64,000 bases of DNA from Streptomyces atratus (lineage in GTDB: Bacteria > Actinomycetota > Actinomycetes > Streptomycetales > Streptomycetaceae): contig NZ_FPJO01000030.1 of NCBI RefSeq assembly GCF_900119365.1, positions 22,961 through 86,960 of the forward strand, read 5' to 3'. The first letter of the stretch is position 1; every line of letters begins with the position of its first letter. The notes below the pieces were generated by a model, which worked only from the letters and a program-made list of their open reading frames with translations, was not told where the DNA came from and ran no database searches. The translations under genes and the position numbers were made by a program. This document shows, in pieces, positions 54,138 to 62,042 of this stretch.

Positions 54138-55163
54138 TCAGCGGGGCAGGATCATCACATACGCGGCCGGTTCGCGGTCGGCCGCCGCCATCAGCGCCGT
54201 ACGCACCACGACCGCCTGCTGCTCGCCGGCGTCACGGAGCTTCTTCGGCGAGAGGCGTACGACGGTGACGCCGAGCCGCTCCAGATGCTCCCGCTCCGCG
54301 GCGTAACCGGACCACGGTGCCCGGGCGTCCAGCTCCACCGCGACCGCCTGCTCGGGCCAGTAGGCGTCCACGCCGCCGAGGCAGGGGCCGCCCGGCAGCC
54401 GCAGCTCCACGTTCCACAGCGGCTCCGGCAGGTCGTACGCCCGCACCATCTCGTACAGCCGGCCCTCCGCCAGCGCCCGGCCCTCGGCGAGGAACGAGTC
54501 CACGGCCTGCACCACCTGGGGCCGGCCCAGCAGCTTCGCGCGGCTCAACTCGCGTACCACGGCGGCCGGTTCGCAGTGCCCGCCGCGCACCGCCTCGATG
54601 AGCAGCCCGCGCACGGCCAAGGGGTCCTGGAGCCCGGCGATCGCGTCCGCGAGCGCCCGCTCCACCGGCGCCACGGGCAGACCGTCCACCTGCTCGGCGC
54701 GGGGCATGGCGGAGGAGCGCACCACACGTACGTGTCCGACCGAACGCAGCCGCCGGGTGCGCGGCACCAGTACGTCGATGCCGGCCGCCGGGGAGGGCGG
54801 CGGCGCGGTGGCGAAGCCGTGCAGGGCGAGTGCGGCGAGACCGGTGATCATCGCCTCGCCGTACCCGGTCCCCGGGTCCGTCCCCCCTTCCGGCTGCGCC
54901 GGGACGCCCCGGCGGCCGGAGGCCGGTGGCCGGCCGGCGTACAGCAGTGCGGAGACCAGCCGCTCCTCGCCGGTGGGCGGCTCCGGGTGCAGGACGTACA
55001 CGCCGGGCAGCGGCTGCTGCCACGGCCCGCCCGCCCGGCAGCGCGCGGCGGCCTCCGCGGCGGACACCCCCCGCGCACTCAACTGCGCTGCGGACAGCAC
55101 GCGTTGGCGGACGTCGCCGTCGGTGCGGGGGTGGCAGGGGGAGAGCGGCGTGTTCTGGGTCAT
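54138..55163 (-). CDS. AbiEi-like winged-helix protein with endonuclease-fold C-terminus
   Basis: The protein has 341 residues. The N-terminal segment LSARGVSAAEAAARCRAGGPWQQPLPGVYVLH is a wHTH of the type seen in AbiEi antitoxin-like proteins. The C-terminal 100 residues resemble a Vsr/DUF559 restriction-endonuclease fold, with GGVDAYWPEQAVAVELDARAPW giving Asp...Glu-x-Asp and then HLERLGVTVVRLSPKKL. No AbiEii toxin gene is adjacent, so an antitoxin role is unlikely. It is a common standalone actinobacterial protein of unknown role. Convergent or parallel to neighbours with about 180-base gaps on both sides. Confidence 0.75.
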   Translation of the reverse strand: MTQNTPLSPCHPRTDGDVRQRVLSAAQLSARGVSAAEAAARCRAGGPWQQPLPGVYVLHPEPPTGEERLVSALLYAGRPPASGRRGVPAQPEGGTDPGTGYGEAMITGLAALALHGFATAPPPSPAAGIDVLVPRTRRLRSVGHVRVVRSSAMPRAEQVDGLPVAPVERALADAIAGLQDPLAVRGLLIEAVRGGHCEPAAVVRELSRAKLLGRPQVVQAVDSFLAEGRALAEGRLYEMVRAYDLPEPLWNVELRLPGGPCLGGVDAYWPEQAVAVELDARAPWSGYAAEREHLERLGVTVVRLSPKKLRDAGEQQAVVVRTALMAAADREPAAYVMILPR

Positions 55164-55298
55164 GCTCCGGGGTATCCCGCATGCCGTCGCGGCGCTAACC
55201 CCTGTTACACGCTCGTCGACAATTCAGGACAACGCCGTCCTAAAGTGCGCACGTTCGACGACCGGAAGGCCCGGCCCTTTCCGAGAGCCGGACGAGCC

Positions 55299-55329
55299 GG
55301 GGCGGGGCCGGGCGCACCGGCCCCGCCCC
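55299..55329 (-). terminator. Hairpin terminator after the second pepN
   Basis: A perfect 13-bp stem GGGGCGGGGCCGG with its complement and a 5-base loop lies 13 bases past the stop. Confidence 0.85.
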
Positions 55330-55341
55330 GCCCCGCATCCG

Positions 55342-57957
55342 TCAGACCCCGGCCGCGGCCTGTGCCGCGCCCGTGTCGCACGCCTGCGCCCGCAAGGCCC
55401 GCGCCAGGTCGTCCCGGGCCTCCAGCACCAGCCGCCGCAGCGCCGGCGCCGCGTCCTCGTGGGCGGCCAGCCACGCGTCCGTCGCGGCCAGCGTCGACGG
55501 ATCGTCCTGAAGCGCAGGGAACAGGCCCTTGACCACGATCACCCCGATCTGGATCGACCGCTCGGCCCAGACCCGCTCGATCGCGTCGAAGTACGTGCCC
55601 GTGTACGGCGCCAGCAGCTCCCGCTGCGACGACTGGGCGAAGCCCGAGATCGTCGCCTCGACCAGCGCGTTGGACAGCGCGTCCGACTCCACCACGGCCG
55701 CCCAGGCCTGCGCCTTGACCGCCGCGGAGGGCCGCGAGGCCAGGCACCGCACCTGGTGCCGCTTGCCGGACGCCGTGTCGTCGCGGGCCAGTTCGGCGTC
55801 GATCACCGACTCGTCGGCCACCCCGTGCGAGGCCAGCGGGGAGAGGAACGCCCACCGCAGCTCCTGGTCGACGTCGAGCCCGTCGATCCTGGCCGAACCG
55901 TCCAGCAGCCCGGACAGCAGCTGGAAGTCCGCGTCCGAGTCGGCGACCGACGCGAAGAACCGCGCCCACGCCAGCTGGTGCTCGCTGCCCGGCTCGGCGA
56001 CCCGCAGCTCCCGCAGCGCACCCTCGGACAGCGCCCGGCCGCCCTCCTCGCGCCACCCGGGCGCCGCGTACTGCGTGAGCGCGGTCCGGGTCCAGGCGTG
56101 CAGCATCTGGAGCACACCGATGTCGGACTCCCGGCCCGAGAAGGCCAGCACGAGGGAGACGAAGTCACGGGCGGGCATCAGCCCGTCCCGGGTCAGGTTC
56201 CACAGCGCCGACCAGCACAGCGCCCGGGCGAGGGGGTCCGTGATGTCGCCCAGGTGCTCCCGCAGCGTGGCCAGCGACACCTCGTCGAAGCGGACCTTGC
56301 AGTACGTGAGGTCGTCGTCGTTGACCAGGATCAGCTCGGGCCGCTCGGCCCCCGCCAGCTCCCCGACCACCGTGCGCGGCCCCGCCACGTCCACCTCGGC
56401 GCGGGCGTAGCGCACCAGGTCGCCGTCGGCGGCGCGACGGTACAGCCCGACCGCGACCCGGTGCGGCCGCAGCTCCGGGTGGGACTCGGCCGCCTCCTGG
56501 AGGACCGCCAGCTCCGTGATCCGGTCCGCCGCGTCGTACGTGGCCACCGGGGTCAGCGAGTTGACGCCCGCGGTCTGCAGCCACGACCGCGACCAGGCGG
56601 TCATGTCGCGCCCGGACGTCTCGGCCAGGACGGACAGCAGATCGCCCAGCTGCGTGTTGCCGTAGGCGTGCTTCTTGAAGTAGCGCCGGGCGCCCTCCAG
56701 GAACGCCTCCCGCCCCACGTACGCCACCAGCTGCTTCAGCACCGAGGCGCCCTTGGCGTACGTGATGCCGTCGAAGTTCAGCTTGGCGTCCTCCAGGTCA
56801 CGGATGTCGGCCGTGATCGGGTGCGTGGAGGGCAGCTGGTCGGCGCGGTACGCCCAGGACTTGCGGTTGTTGGCGAAGGTGATCCAGCCGTTCTCGAAGC
56901 GGGTCGAATCCACCATGGAGAACGCGCCCATGAAGTCGGCGAACGACTCCTTCAGCCACAGGTCGTCCCACCACTGCATGGTGACGAGGTCGCCGAACCA
57001 CATGTGTGCCATCTCGTGCAGGATGACGTTGGCCCGGCTCTCGTACGCGGCCTGCGTCACCTTGCCGCGGAAGATGTACTCCTCGCGGAACGTGACACAG
57101 CCCGGGTTCTCCATCGCGCCGAGGTTGTACTCCGGCACGAACGCCTGGTCGTACTTCCCGAACGGGTACGGGTAGTCGAAGTTGTCGTGGAAGAAGTCCA
57201 GGCCCTGCTTGGTGATCAGGAAGACGTCGTCCGCGTCGAAGTGCCGGGCGAGCCCCTTGCGGCACATCGCGCCGAGCGGGATCTCCAGCGTCGTGCCGTC
57301 CTCGAACGTACGGCTGTAGGAGTCCGTCACGTAGTGGTACGGACCGGCGACGACCGCCGTGATGTACGTGGAGATCGGCTTCGTCTCGGCGAACCGCCAG
57401 ACCCCGCCCTCCCGCGACTCCTCCGCGCCGTTGCTCCGTACCGTCCAGCCCTCCGGCGCCGTCACCTGGAAGCGGAAGGGGGCCTTCAGGTCAGGCTGCT
57501 CGAAGTTGGTGAAGACGCGACGCGCGTCGGCCGGCTCGTACTGCGTGTAGAGGTAGACCTCGCCGTCCTCCGGGTCGACGAAGCGGTGCATGCCCTCGCC
57601 GGTCCGGCTGTACGCGCACCGCGCGTCGACCACCAGGACGTTCTCGCCCTCCGGCAGCCCGTCCAGCGCCACCCGGGTGCCGTCGAAGACCACGGCGGGG
57701 TCGAGCGGCTGCCCGTTCAGCGTCACCGCGTCCACGGCCGGGGCCACCAGGTCCGCGAAGGTCGAAGCCCCGGCCCGCGCGTTGCGGAAGCGGATCGTGG
57801 TCACCGAGCGGAAGGTGCGCGGACCGGATGCGGCGTCCCCGTCCCCGTCGGGCCCGCCGACGGCGGAACGCAGATCGAGCTCGACCTCGTAACCGTCGAC
57901 GGTCAGCAGCTCGGCCCTCACGCGGGCCTCGTCACGGGACAGGTTCTCACCGGGCAC
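55342..57957 (-). CDS. Second aminopeptidase N (M1 family)
   Basis: The protein has 871 residues. The GTG giving MPGENLSRDEA is preferred because AAGGAG lies 7 bases upstream; a GTG two codons earlier is too close to that site. The gene is complete: GAMENPGC motif, zinc site HEMAH (His314, Glu315, His318) with Glu337 in WLKES, and an ERAP1-like C-terminal domain. It aligns throughout with the first PepN in the window, but differs in the specificity loops and lacks close nucleotide identity, so duplication is old. Cytoplasmic broad-range aminopeptidase. Confidence 0.93.
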   Translation of the reverse strand: MPGENLSRDEARVRAELLTVDGYEVELDLRSAVGGPDGDGDAASGPRTFRSVTTIRFRNARAGASTFADLVAPAVDAVTLNGQPLDPAVVFDGTRVALDGLPEGENVLVVDARCAYSRTGEGMHRFVDPEDGEVYLYTQYEPADARRVFTNFEQPDLKAPFRFQVTAPEGWTVRSNGAEESREGGVWRFAETKPISTYITAVVAGPYHYVTDSYSRTFEDGTTLEIPLGAMCRKGLARHFDADDVFLITKQGLDFFHDNFDYPYPFGKYDQAFVPEYNLGAMENPGCVTFREEYIFRGKVTQAAYESRANVILHEMAHMWFGDLVTMQWWDDLWLKESFADFMGAFSMVDSTRFENGWITFANNRKSWAYRADQLPSTHPITADIRDLEDAKLNFDGITYAKGASVLKQLVAYVGREAFLEGARRYFKKHAYGNTQLGDLLSVLAETSGRDMTAWSRSWLQTAGVNSLTPVATYDAADRITELAVLQEAAESHPELRPHRVAVGLYRRAADGDLVRYARAEVDVAGPRTVVGELAGAERPELILVNDDDLTYCKVRFDEVSLATLREHLGDITDPLARALCWSALWNLTRDGLMPARDFVSLVLAFSGRESDIGVLQMLHAWTRTALTQYAAPGWREEGGRALSEGALRELRVAEPGSEHQLAWARFFASVADSDADFQLLSGLLDGSARIDGLDVDQELRWAFLSPLASHGVADESVIDAELARDDTASGKRHQVRCLASRPSAAVKAQAWAAVVESDALSNALVEATISGFAQSSQRELLAPYTGTYFDAIERVWAERSIQIGVIVVKGLFPALQDDPSTLAATDAWLAAHEDAAPALRRLVLEARDDLARALRAQACDTGAAQAAAGV

Positions 57958-58090
57958 GGGCACACTCCTTTGTGTCACGTTCGAATGGTTTTGATCCTCC
58001 CATGCTGCTGCTCGGCCCGGAACTCGGGAATGGCGGGCGCTTCCGGGGACGTTCTGCGCACAGATGCGATCGCCCTTACAAGGAGAGACG

Positions 58091-58738
58091 ATGCCCGACA
58101 ACAGCACGGCGACCGGCAAGACCCCTGTCGATTTCTGGTTCGACCCGCTCTGCCCCTGGGCCTGGATGACCTCCCGCTGGATGCTGGAGGTGGAGAAGGT
58201 CCGTGACGTCGAGGTCCGCTGGCACGTGATGAGCCTGTCCGTCCTCAACGAGGACAAGATCGACGAGTTGCCGGAGGAGTACCGCGAGCTGCTGGAGAAG
58301 GGCTGGGGTCCGGTCCGCGTGGTCATCGCCGCCCAGCAGAAGCACGGCGACGAGGTCGTCGGCCCGCTGTACACCGCGCTCGGCACCCGCTTCCACAACC
58401 AGGGCGAGGGCCCCACCCGCGAGGCGGTCGTGGGCGCGCTCCAGGACGTCGGCCTGCCCGTCGAGCTGGCGGACCTCGCGGACTCGGACGTGTACGACGC
58501 CGAGCTGCGCGCCTCCCACAAGGAGGGCATCGACAAGGTCGGCCAGGACGTCGGCACCCCGGTCATCGCCGTCCCGGGCGCGGACGGCGAGCAGATCGCC
58601 TTCTTCGGCCCGGTCGTCACCCCCGCCCCGAAGGGCGAGGAGGCGGCGAAGCTGTGGGACGGCACGCTGCTGGTGGCGTCGATCCCCGGCTTCTACGAGA
58701 TCAAGCGGACCCGGACCCAGGGGCCGATCTTCGACTGA
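58091..58738 (+). CDS. DsbA-fold thiol oxidoreductase (Rv2466c/mycothiol-nitroreductase-like)
   Basis: The protein has 215 residues from an ATG with AAGGAGAG. The sequence begins with VDFWFDPLCPWAWMTSRWM, the DsbA/FrnE thioredoxin-like fold, followed by a helical insertion and cis-Pro region VGTPVIAVPG. The active-site motif is Cys21-Pro-Trp-Ala24 rather than CPWC of M. tuberculosis Rv2466c, so only one active-site Cys is left. Rv2466c uses mycothiol to reduce nitro compounds. This protein could work by a monothiol route. It is cytoplasmic, with no signal. Its 3' end overlaps the convergent MFS gene by 38 bp. Confidence 0.9.
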   Translation: MPDNSTATGKTPVDFWFDPLCPWAWMTSRWMLEVEKVRDVEVRWHVMSLSVLNEDKIDELPEEYRELLEKGWGPVRVVIAAQQKHGDEVVGPLYTALGTRFHNQGEGPTREAVVGALQDVGLPVELADLADSDVYDAELRASHKEGIDKVGQDVGTPVIAVPGADGEQIAFFGPVVTPAPKGEEAAKLWDGTLLVASIPGFYEIKRTRTQGPIFD

Positions 58739-59960
58739 CCTGCCGGGTGCGGTGCGGGTCCCGGCAGCCGCCCGGCCCCGCACCGTCCTCGTCCACCGCT
58801 CCCGCGGCCCGGCGCCCGGCCGCGGTCAGGGCCAGGGTGACCGCGATCGAGGCCGCCGCCATCACGGTCATCGCCGTCGCGGGGGAGGTCCACTGGGCGA
58901 CGGTGCCGGCCAGCGCCGCCGCGACGCCCTGCATGGTGAGCATCCCGGAGGAGTGCAGGCCGAGCGCCTGACCGGTGAACTCGTCCGGGACCAGGGCCAT
59001 CAGCCGCTCCTGGAACAGCAGACTCGCCGAGAACCCGACCGAGGCGAGCACCGCCAGGGCGAACGCCAGGGGAAGCGCCGGGCGCGCGGCGAAGAACAGA
59101 TACGGGACGGCCAGGAGCAGTTGCAGGGGAGTGGCCAGCCGCCCCCGCCACTGCCGCGCGAAGAACCGGCCCGCCAAGGTGTCCCCGATGAGCATCCCCA
59201 GCGCGGCGAAGGCGAAGAGGAGCCCGGCCTGCTCGGGGGCGTACGGGACGAAGAGCGACTCGCAGCCGACGATCAGCCCGTTCGGCACCCAGAGCGCGAG
59301 ATAGACCCGGCGGCGCGGGCCCGAGGACCACAGCAGGGCGTTGATCCGCCAGGTCTCCGCGACCGACGGTCGCCCGGCGGCGCGCGGCGCCCTGCGCACC
59401 AGCCCGAACCGGGCGACGGCCGCTCCCGTCAGGTACAGGGCGGCGGCGATCAGCAGCGTGCCGCGCGCGGAGAGCGTCGCCACCAGCAGCCCGCCGAGCG
59501 CGAACCCGCCGATCTGCATCAGGCCGGAGCACATGTTCAGTACGGAACGCCCCAGCAGATAACCGTCCTTGGGCAGCACCTCGTTGAGCAGTCCGTACCG
59601 CACCCCGCCGCCCACGGCCGCGACCACCCCCTCGGCCAGGATGATCGCGAAGACCACCGGCAGCGGCAGCCCGGGGACGGCGAGCACGGCGGTGGCCAGT
59701 CCGAAGGCGAGCGCCAGACCGGTCATCGCGGCCCGGGGCGGCAGCCGGTCCGCCGCCGACATCAGCACGGTCGCCCCGATCATCTGGGCGAGCGAGGAGC
59801 CGAACATGGACAGGGCGGCGAGCAGCGGCGAGTCGGTCGCGGCGTAGACAAGGGTGCCGAGGGCCAGCCCGCTCGTCGTCGACGCGGCGACCTGGACGGC
59901 ACTGGTCGCGAAGAACGGTCCGAACTGCGGCGTACGGAAGAGTTCCCGGTAGGTGCGCAT
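58701..59960 (-). CDS. MFS transporter, divergent from ArsR-type regulator
   Basis: The protein has 419 residues from an ATG; the other minus frame is a shadow. It has about 12 membrane segments of the MFS type (FFATSAVQVAASTTSGLALGTLVYAA, ALSMFGSSLAQMIGATVLM, and later ATPLQLLLAVPYLFF and others) with a central charged loop. MFS members in the same layout with a DUF5937/ArsR regulator are usually drug exporters. An inverted repeat 39-58 bases upstream of the start would allow control by the divergent regulator. Confidence 0.9.
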   Translation of the reverse strand: MRTYRELFRTPQFGPFFATSAVQVAASTTSGLALGTLVYAATDSPLLAALSMFGSSLAQMIGATVLMSAADRLPPRAAMTGLALAFGLATAVLAVPGLPLPVVFAIILAEGVVAAVGGGVRYGLLNEVLPKDGYLLGRSVLNMCSGLMQIGGFALGGLLVATLSARGTLLIAAALYLTGAAVARFGLVRRAPRAAGRPSVAETWRINALLWSSGPRRRVYLALWVPNGLIVGCESLFVPYAPEQAGLLFAFAALGMLIGDTLAGRFFARQWRGRLATPLQLLLAVPYLFFAARPALPLAFALAVLASVGFSASLLFQERLMALVPDEFTGQALGLHSSGMLTMQGVAAALAGTVAQWTSPATAMTVMAAASIAVTLALTAAGRRAAGAVDEDGAGPGGCRDPHRTRQVSRRSAPGSGSA

Positions 59961-59998
59961 GCGGGGAGTCTCGGCGGCGGTCCGGGACGACCGTTACA

Positions 59999-60018
59999 GT
60001 TTCGCGTATCGGCGAAAC
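59999..60018. promoter_or_regulatory. Inverted repeat between MFS and ArsR-type genes
   Basis: GTTTCGC-N6-GCGAAAC is a perfect inverted repeat. It lies 17 bases before the regulator start and about 39 bases before the MFS start, as expected for an operator serving both. Confidence 0.65.
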
Positions 60019-60034
60019 GTGGAGGCATGACGTC

Positions 60035-61033
60035 GTGGGCCTGTGGCAGATCAACACGGACACGCTGGCCGGGAGCCGGTTCGTCGTCTCACCGCTCGCC
60101 GAGACCCTCTCCGCCCTGAACTCCCTGGAGCGGGGCCGGCCCGAGCACCCCGGCGAACGGACCTGGCTCGACGCCCATCTGCCCGCCTACCGCGCCCGGC
60201 AGGCCGCCGACCCGGTCGCGGCCCTTCTCGTACCGGCGGCGCTCGGCGGCAGCTGGAACGCGGACTTCATCACCCCGACACCGACGGGCGAGGGCGCCCC
60301 GTCCTTCGAGGAGGAGCTGGCCCCCGTCCGGGCGACCACCCCCGAGCGCGCCCGAGCGGACCTGGCGGTGTCGCTGGGTGGCGGCCCCCTCCCGGCGCTC
60401 CTGGACCGCGACGACCTCGCCCGGCGGGCCGCCGACGTCCTGCACTGGGTCTGGCTGCACACAGTCCTGCCGGACTGGCCGCGCCGCCGCCGGATCATCG
60501 AGGCGGACATCGTCGCGCGGACCGGACAGCTGAGCCAGGGCGGCTGGGCGGCCGCCCTGGGCGGTCTGCGCCCGGGGATGCGGTGGCTGGGCGACAGCCG
60601 GCTCCAGATCAACGCGCACGACTACCCGCCGAAGCAACTGTCCGGCGTACGGCTGCTGTTCGTCCCGGTCACCCAGCGCTCGGGCTGGGTCTCCTGGAAC
60701 GACGAAGCCCGGCGCTACGCGGTCGTCTACCCCTGCTCCGGCACCCTGGCCGACGCGGACCGGGCCCGGGTCCCGGACAGCCTGTCCCGTCTCCTCGGCC
60801 CCGCACGAGCAGCCGTACTCGTCCTCCTCGCCGCCCCGAAGAGCACCACCCAACTGGTGGCCCTGACCGACCAGGCCCTCGGCTCGGTCGGCCGCCACCT
60901 CAAGATCCTCCTCGACGCGGGCCTGGCAGACCGCCGCAGAGTCGGCCGTTCGGTCCTGTACTTCCGCACGGAGGCGGGGGACGTGCTGGTGGGGGCGCAG
61001 CGGGGCGGCTCACGGTGCTCCCCCCGGGCATGA
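60035..61033 (+). CDS. ArsR-type winged-helix regulator with N-terminal DUF5937-like domain
   Basis: The protein has 332 residues from a GTG. The N-terminal 230 residues (MGLWQINTDTLAGSRFVVSPLAETLSAL) match a Streptomyces regulator family that carries an uncharacterised domain. The C-terminal 85 residues are an ArsR winged helix: SLSRLLGPARAAVLVLLAAPKSTTQLVALTDQALGSVGRHLKILLDAGLADRRRVGR, with the recognition helix at about GSVGRHLKILLDAG. No Cys metal site is visible, so a non-metal ligand is likely. It probably represses the divergent MFS gene through the shared inverted repeat. Confidence 0.85.
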   Translation: MGLWQINTDTLAGSRFVVSPLAETLSALNSLERGRPEHPGERTWLDAHLPAYRARQAADPVAALLVPAALGGSWNADFITPTPTGEGAPSFEEELAPVRATTPERARADLAVSLGGGPLPALLDRDDLARRAADVLHWVWLHTVLPDWPRRRRIIEADIVARTGQLSQGGWAAALGGLRPGMRWLGDSRLQINAHDYPPKQLSGVRLLFVPVTQRSGWVSWNDEARRYAVVYPCSGTLADADRARVPDSLSRLLGPARAAVLVLLAAPKSTTQLVALTDQALGSVGRHLKILLDAGLADRRRVGRSVLYFRTEAGDVLVGAQRGGSRCSPRA

Positions 61034-61164
61034 CCGGCATCGATGCGGCGGCGGCCCTGCAACGCGAGCTCCCGGCTGCGAAGGTCGTCGTCATCACCTT
61101 CGGTCGCCCCGGCTTCCCAACTGGCCGAGCGGTCCGCATCGCGCGCGAGAAGTGCTGGCTGTAG
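61015..61164 (+). pseudogene. Remnant of a NarL/LuxR-type response regulator receiver domain
   Basis: The frame, out of step with the ArsR gene, encodes PPGMTGIDAAAALQREL followed by AAKVVVITFGRPGF and ends after about 45 residues. This matches the part of NarL-type receivers just after the phosphorylated Asp (MPGMTGIDAAAALRREL, VVVITTFGRPGF), with one of the two Thr lost. The first half of the receiver and the HTH are gone. An ATG at 61030 overlaps the ArsR stop (ATGA), so the fragment might still be translated. It marks the edge of the accessory region. Confidence 0.6.
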
Positions 61165-61178
61165 TGCGCCGGGACGGC

Positions 61179-62042
61179 TCAGGTGGGGAATTCGCCGAGC
61201 CAGCTGTGCTGGAGGAGATGCTTGGGCAGGTACTCGGATTCGACGCCGATGGGGAACTTTCCGTCATAGGCGAGGCAGGCGATGGCGAGGGGGCCGAGGG
61301 CGATGCTGCCGTCGATGTCGGTGGTGCGTTCCTCGGTCAGGGTCCAGTAGGCATGGTGCAGTTTCAGGGTTTCGATCAGGGCAGGCGTGAAGCCCTCGGT
61401 GTTCCTGGTGACGAAGTGGTAAAAGAGGTTGATCGGCGGATAGAGCTGCCCCTGCAGCAGGTCGAGCGGGGCGATCCGTGCCACCGAGGGGTCTGACATC
61501 TCGATCGCGGCGGTGAGCTTCTCCACCAGCCCCGGCCGCCGAAGCCAGTAGGTCTGAAGCGCATCGACCCAGTGATAGATGTACTCGTCGTACGCCCCCT
61601 CCGAAGCGTGCAGCCGCTCCAGCGGGATCTCGCACAACTGTGTCATCCGCTGCTGCTCACGGCAGATGACGGCAAGCCAGAACGCCGTCAGCCAGTTGCC
61701 CGCATCAGCGGCCGACAACGGGCCGACAGCCGGGAGAGTTCGTAGCTTTCGATCGACGCGACACTCGATTGTTCCTTCGCTCGTCCCCGTCACGGCGAAG
61801 AGTGCCGAGCCGAGCTGCATCGCGTTGACTGCGGCCTCCCACGTCTCTGCATTCGCTGCTCGTGGGTCGACGACGCAATGAGCATTCAGGGCCATGACAG
61901 CCGTACTGAATGCGAAGTCGATCATGTCTGCGGACTCTTCAGCCCTGTCGATTCGCCTGGTTACTCGCTCACTCAGCTGCTCCGCGAAGCTCTCGGCGTC
62001 GGGGCCGCCGGGCAAGGCGTGGCGGATGAAGGATTCGGTCAC
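61179..62042 (-). CDS. Immunity protein, Imm49 family-like
   Basis: The protein has 287 residues from a GTG that overlaps the toxin stop (GTGA). It is acidic and helical, with no signal or membrane span: a motif RRIDRAEESADMIDFAFSTAV and later GNWLTAFWLAVICREQQRMTQLCEIP match the Imm49 immunity family of polymorphic toxin systems. It should bind and block the nuclease tip of the toxin encoded just upstream, protecting the producer. Codon use is less GC-biased than in the core genes. Assigned from family pattern and position. Confidence 0.82.
   Translation of the reverse strand: MTESFIRHALPGGPDAESFAEQLSERVTRRIDRAEESADMIDFAFSTAVMALNAHCVVDPRAANAETWEAAVNAMQLGSALFAVTGTSEGTIECRVDRKLRTLPAVGPLSAADAGNWLTAFWLAVICREQQRMTQLCEIPLERLHASEGAYDEYIYHWVDALQTYWLRRPGLVEKLTAAIEMSDPSVARIAPLDLLQGQLYPPINLFYHFVTRNTEGFTPALIETLKLHHAYWTLTEERTTDIDGSIALGPLAIACLAYDGKFPIGVESEYLPKHLLQHSWLGEFPT

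Noticed and set aside
54138..55163. AbiE abortive-infection toxin-antitoxin system
   Set aside because: The protein has the AbiEi-like winged helix, but no nucleotidyltransferase toxin gene (AbiEii) is adjacent, and the C-terminus is a nuclease-like fold.
54598..58206. Plus-strand open frame of 1202 codons
   Set aside because: Antisense to the second aminopeptidase; no domain, and the known gene explains it.
58693..60063. Alternative minus-strand frame of 456 codons over the MFS gene
   Set aside because: It has no membrane-segment pattern; the 419-residue frame shows about 12 hydrophobic spans and a proper start.
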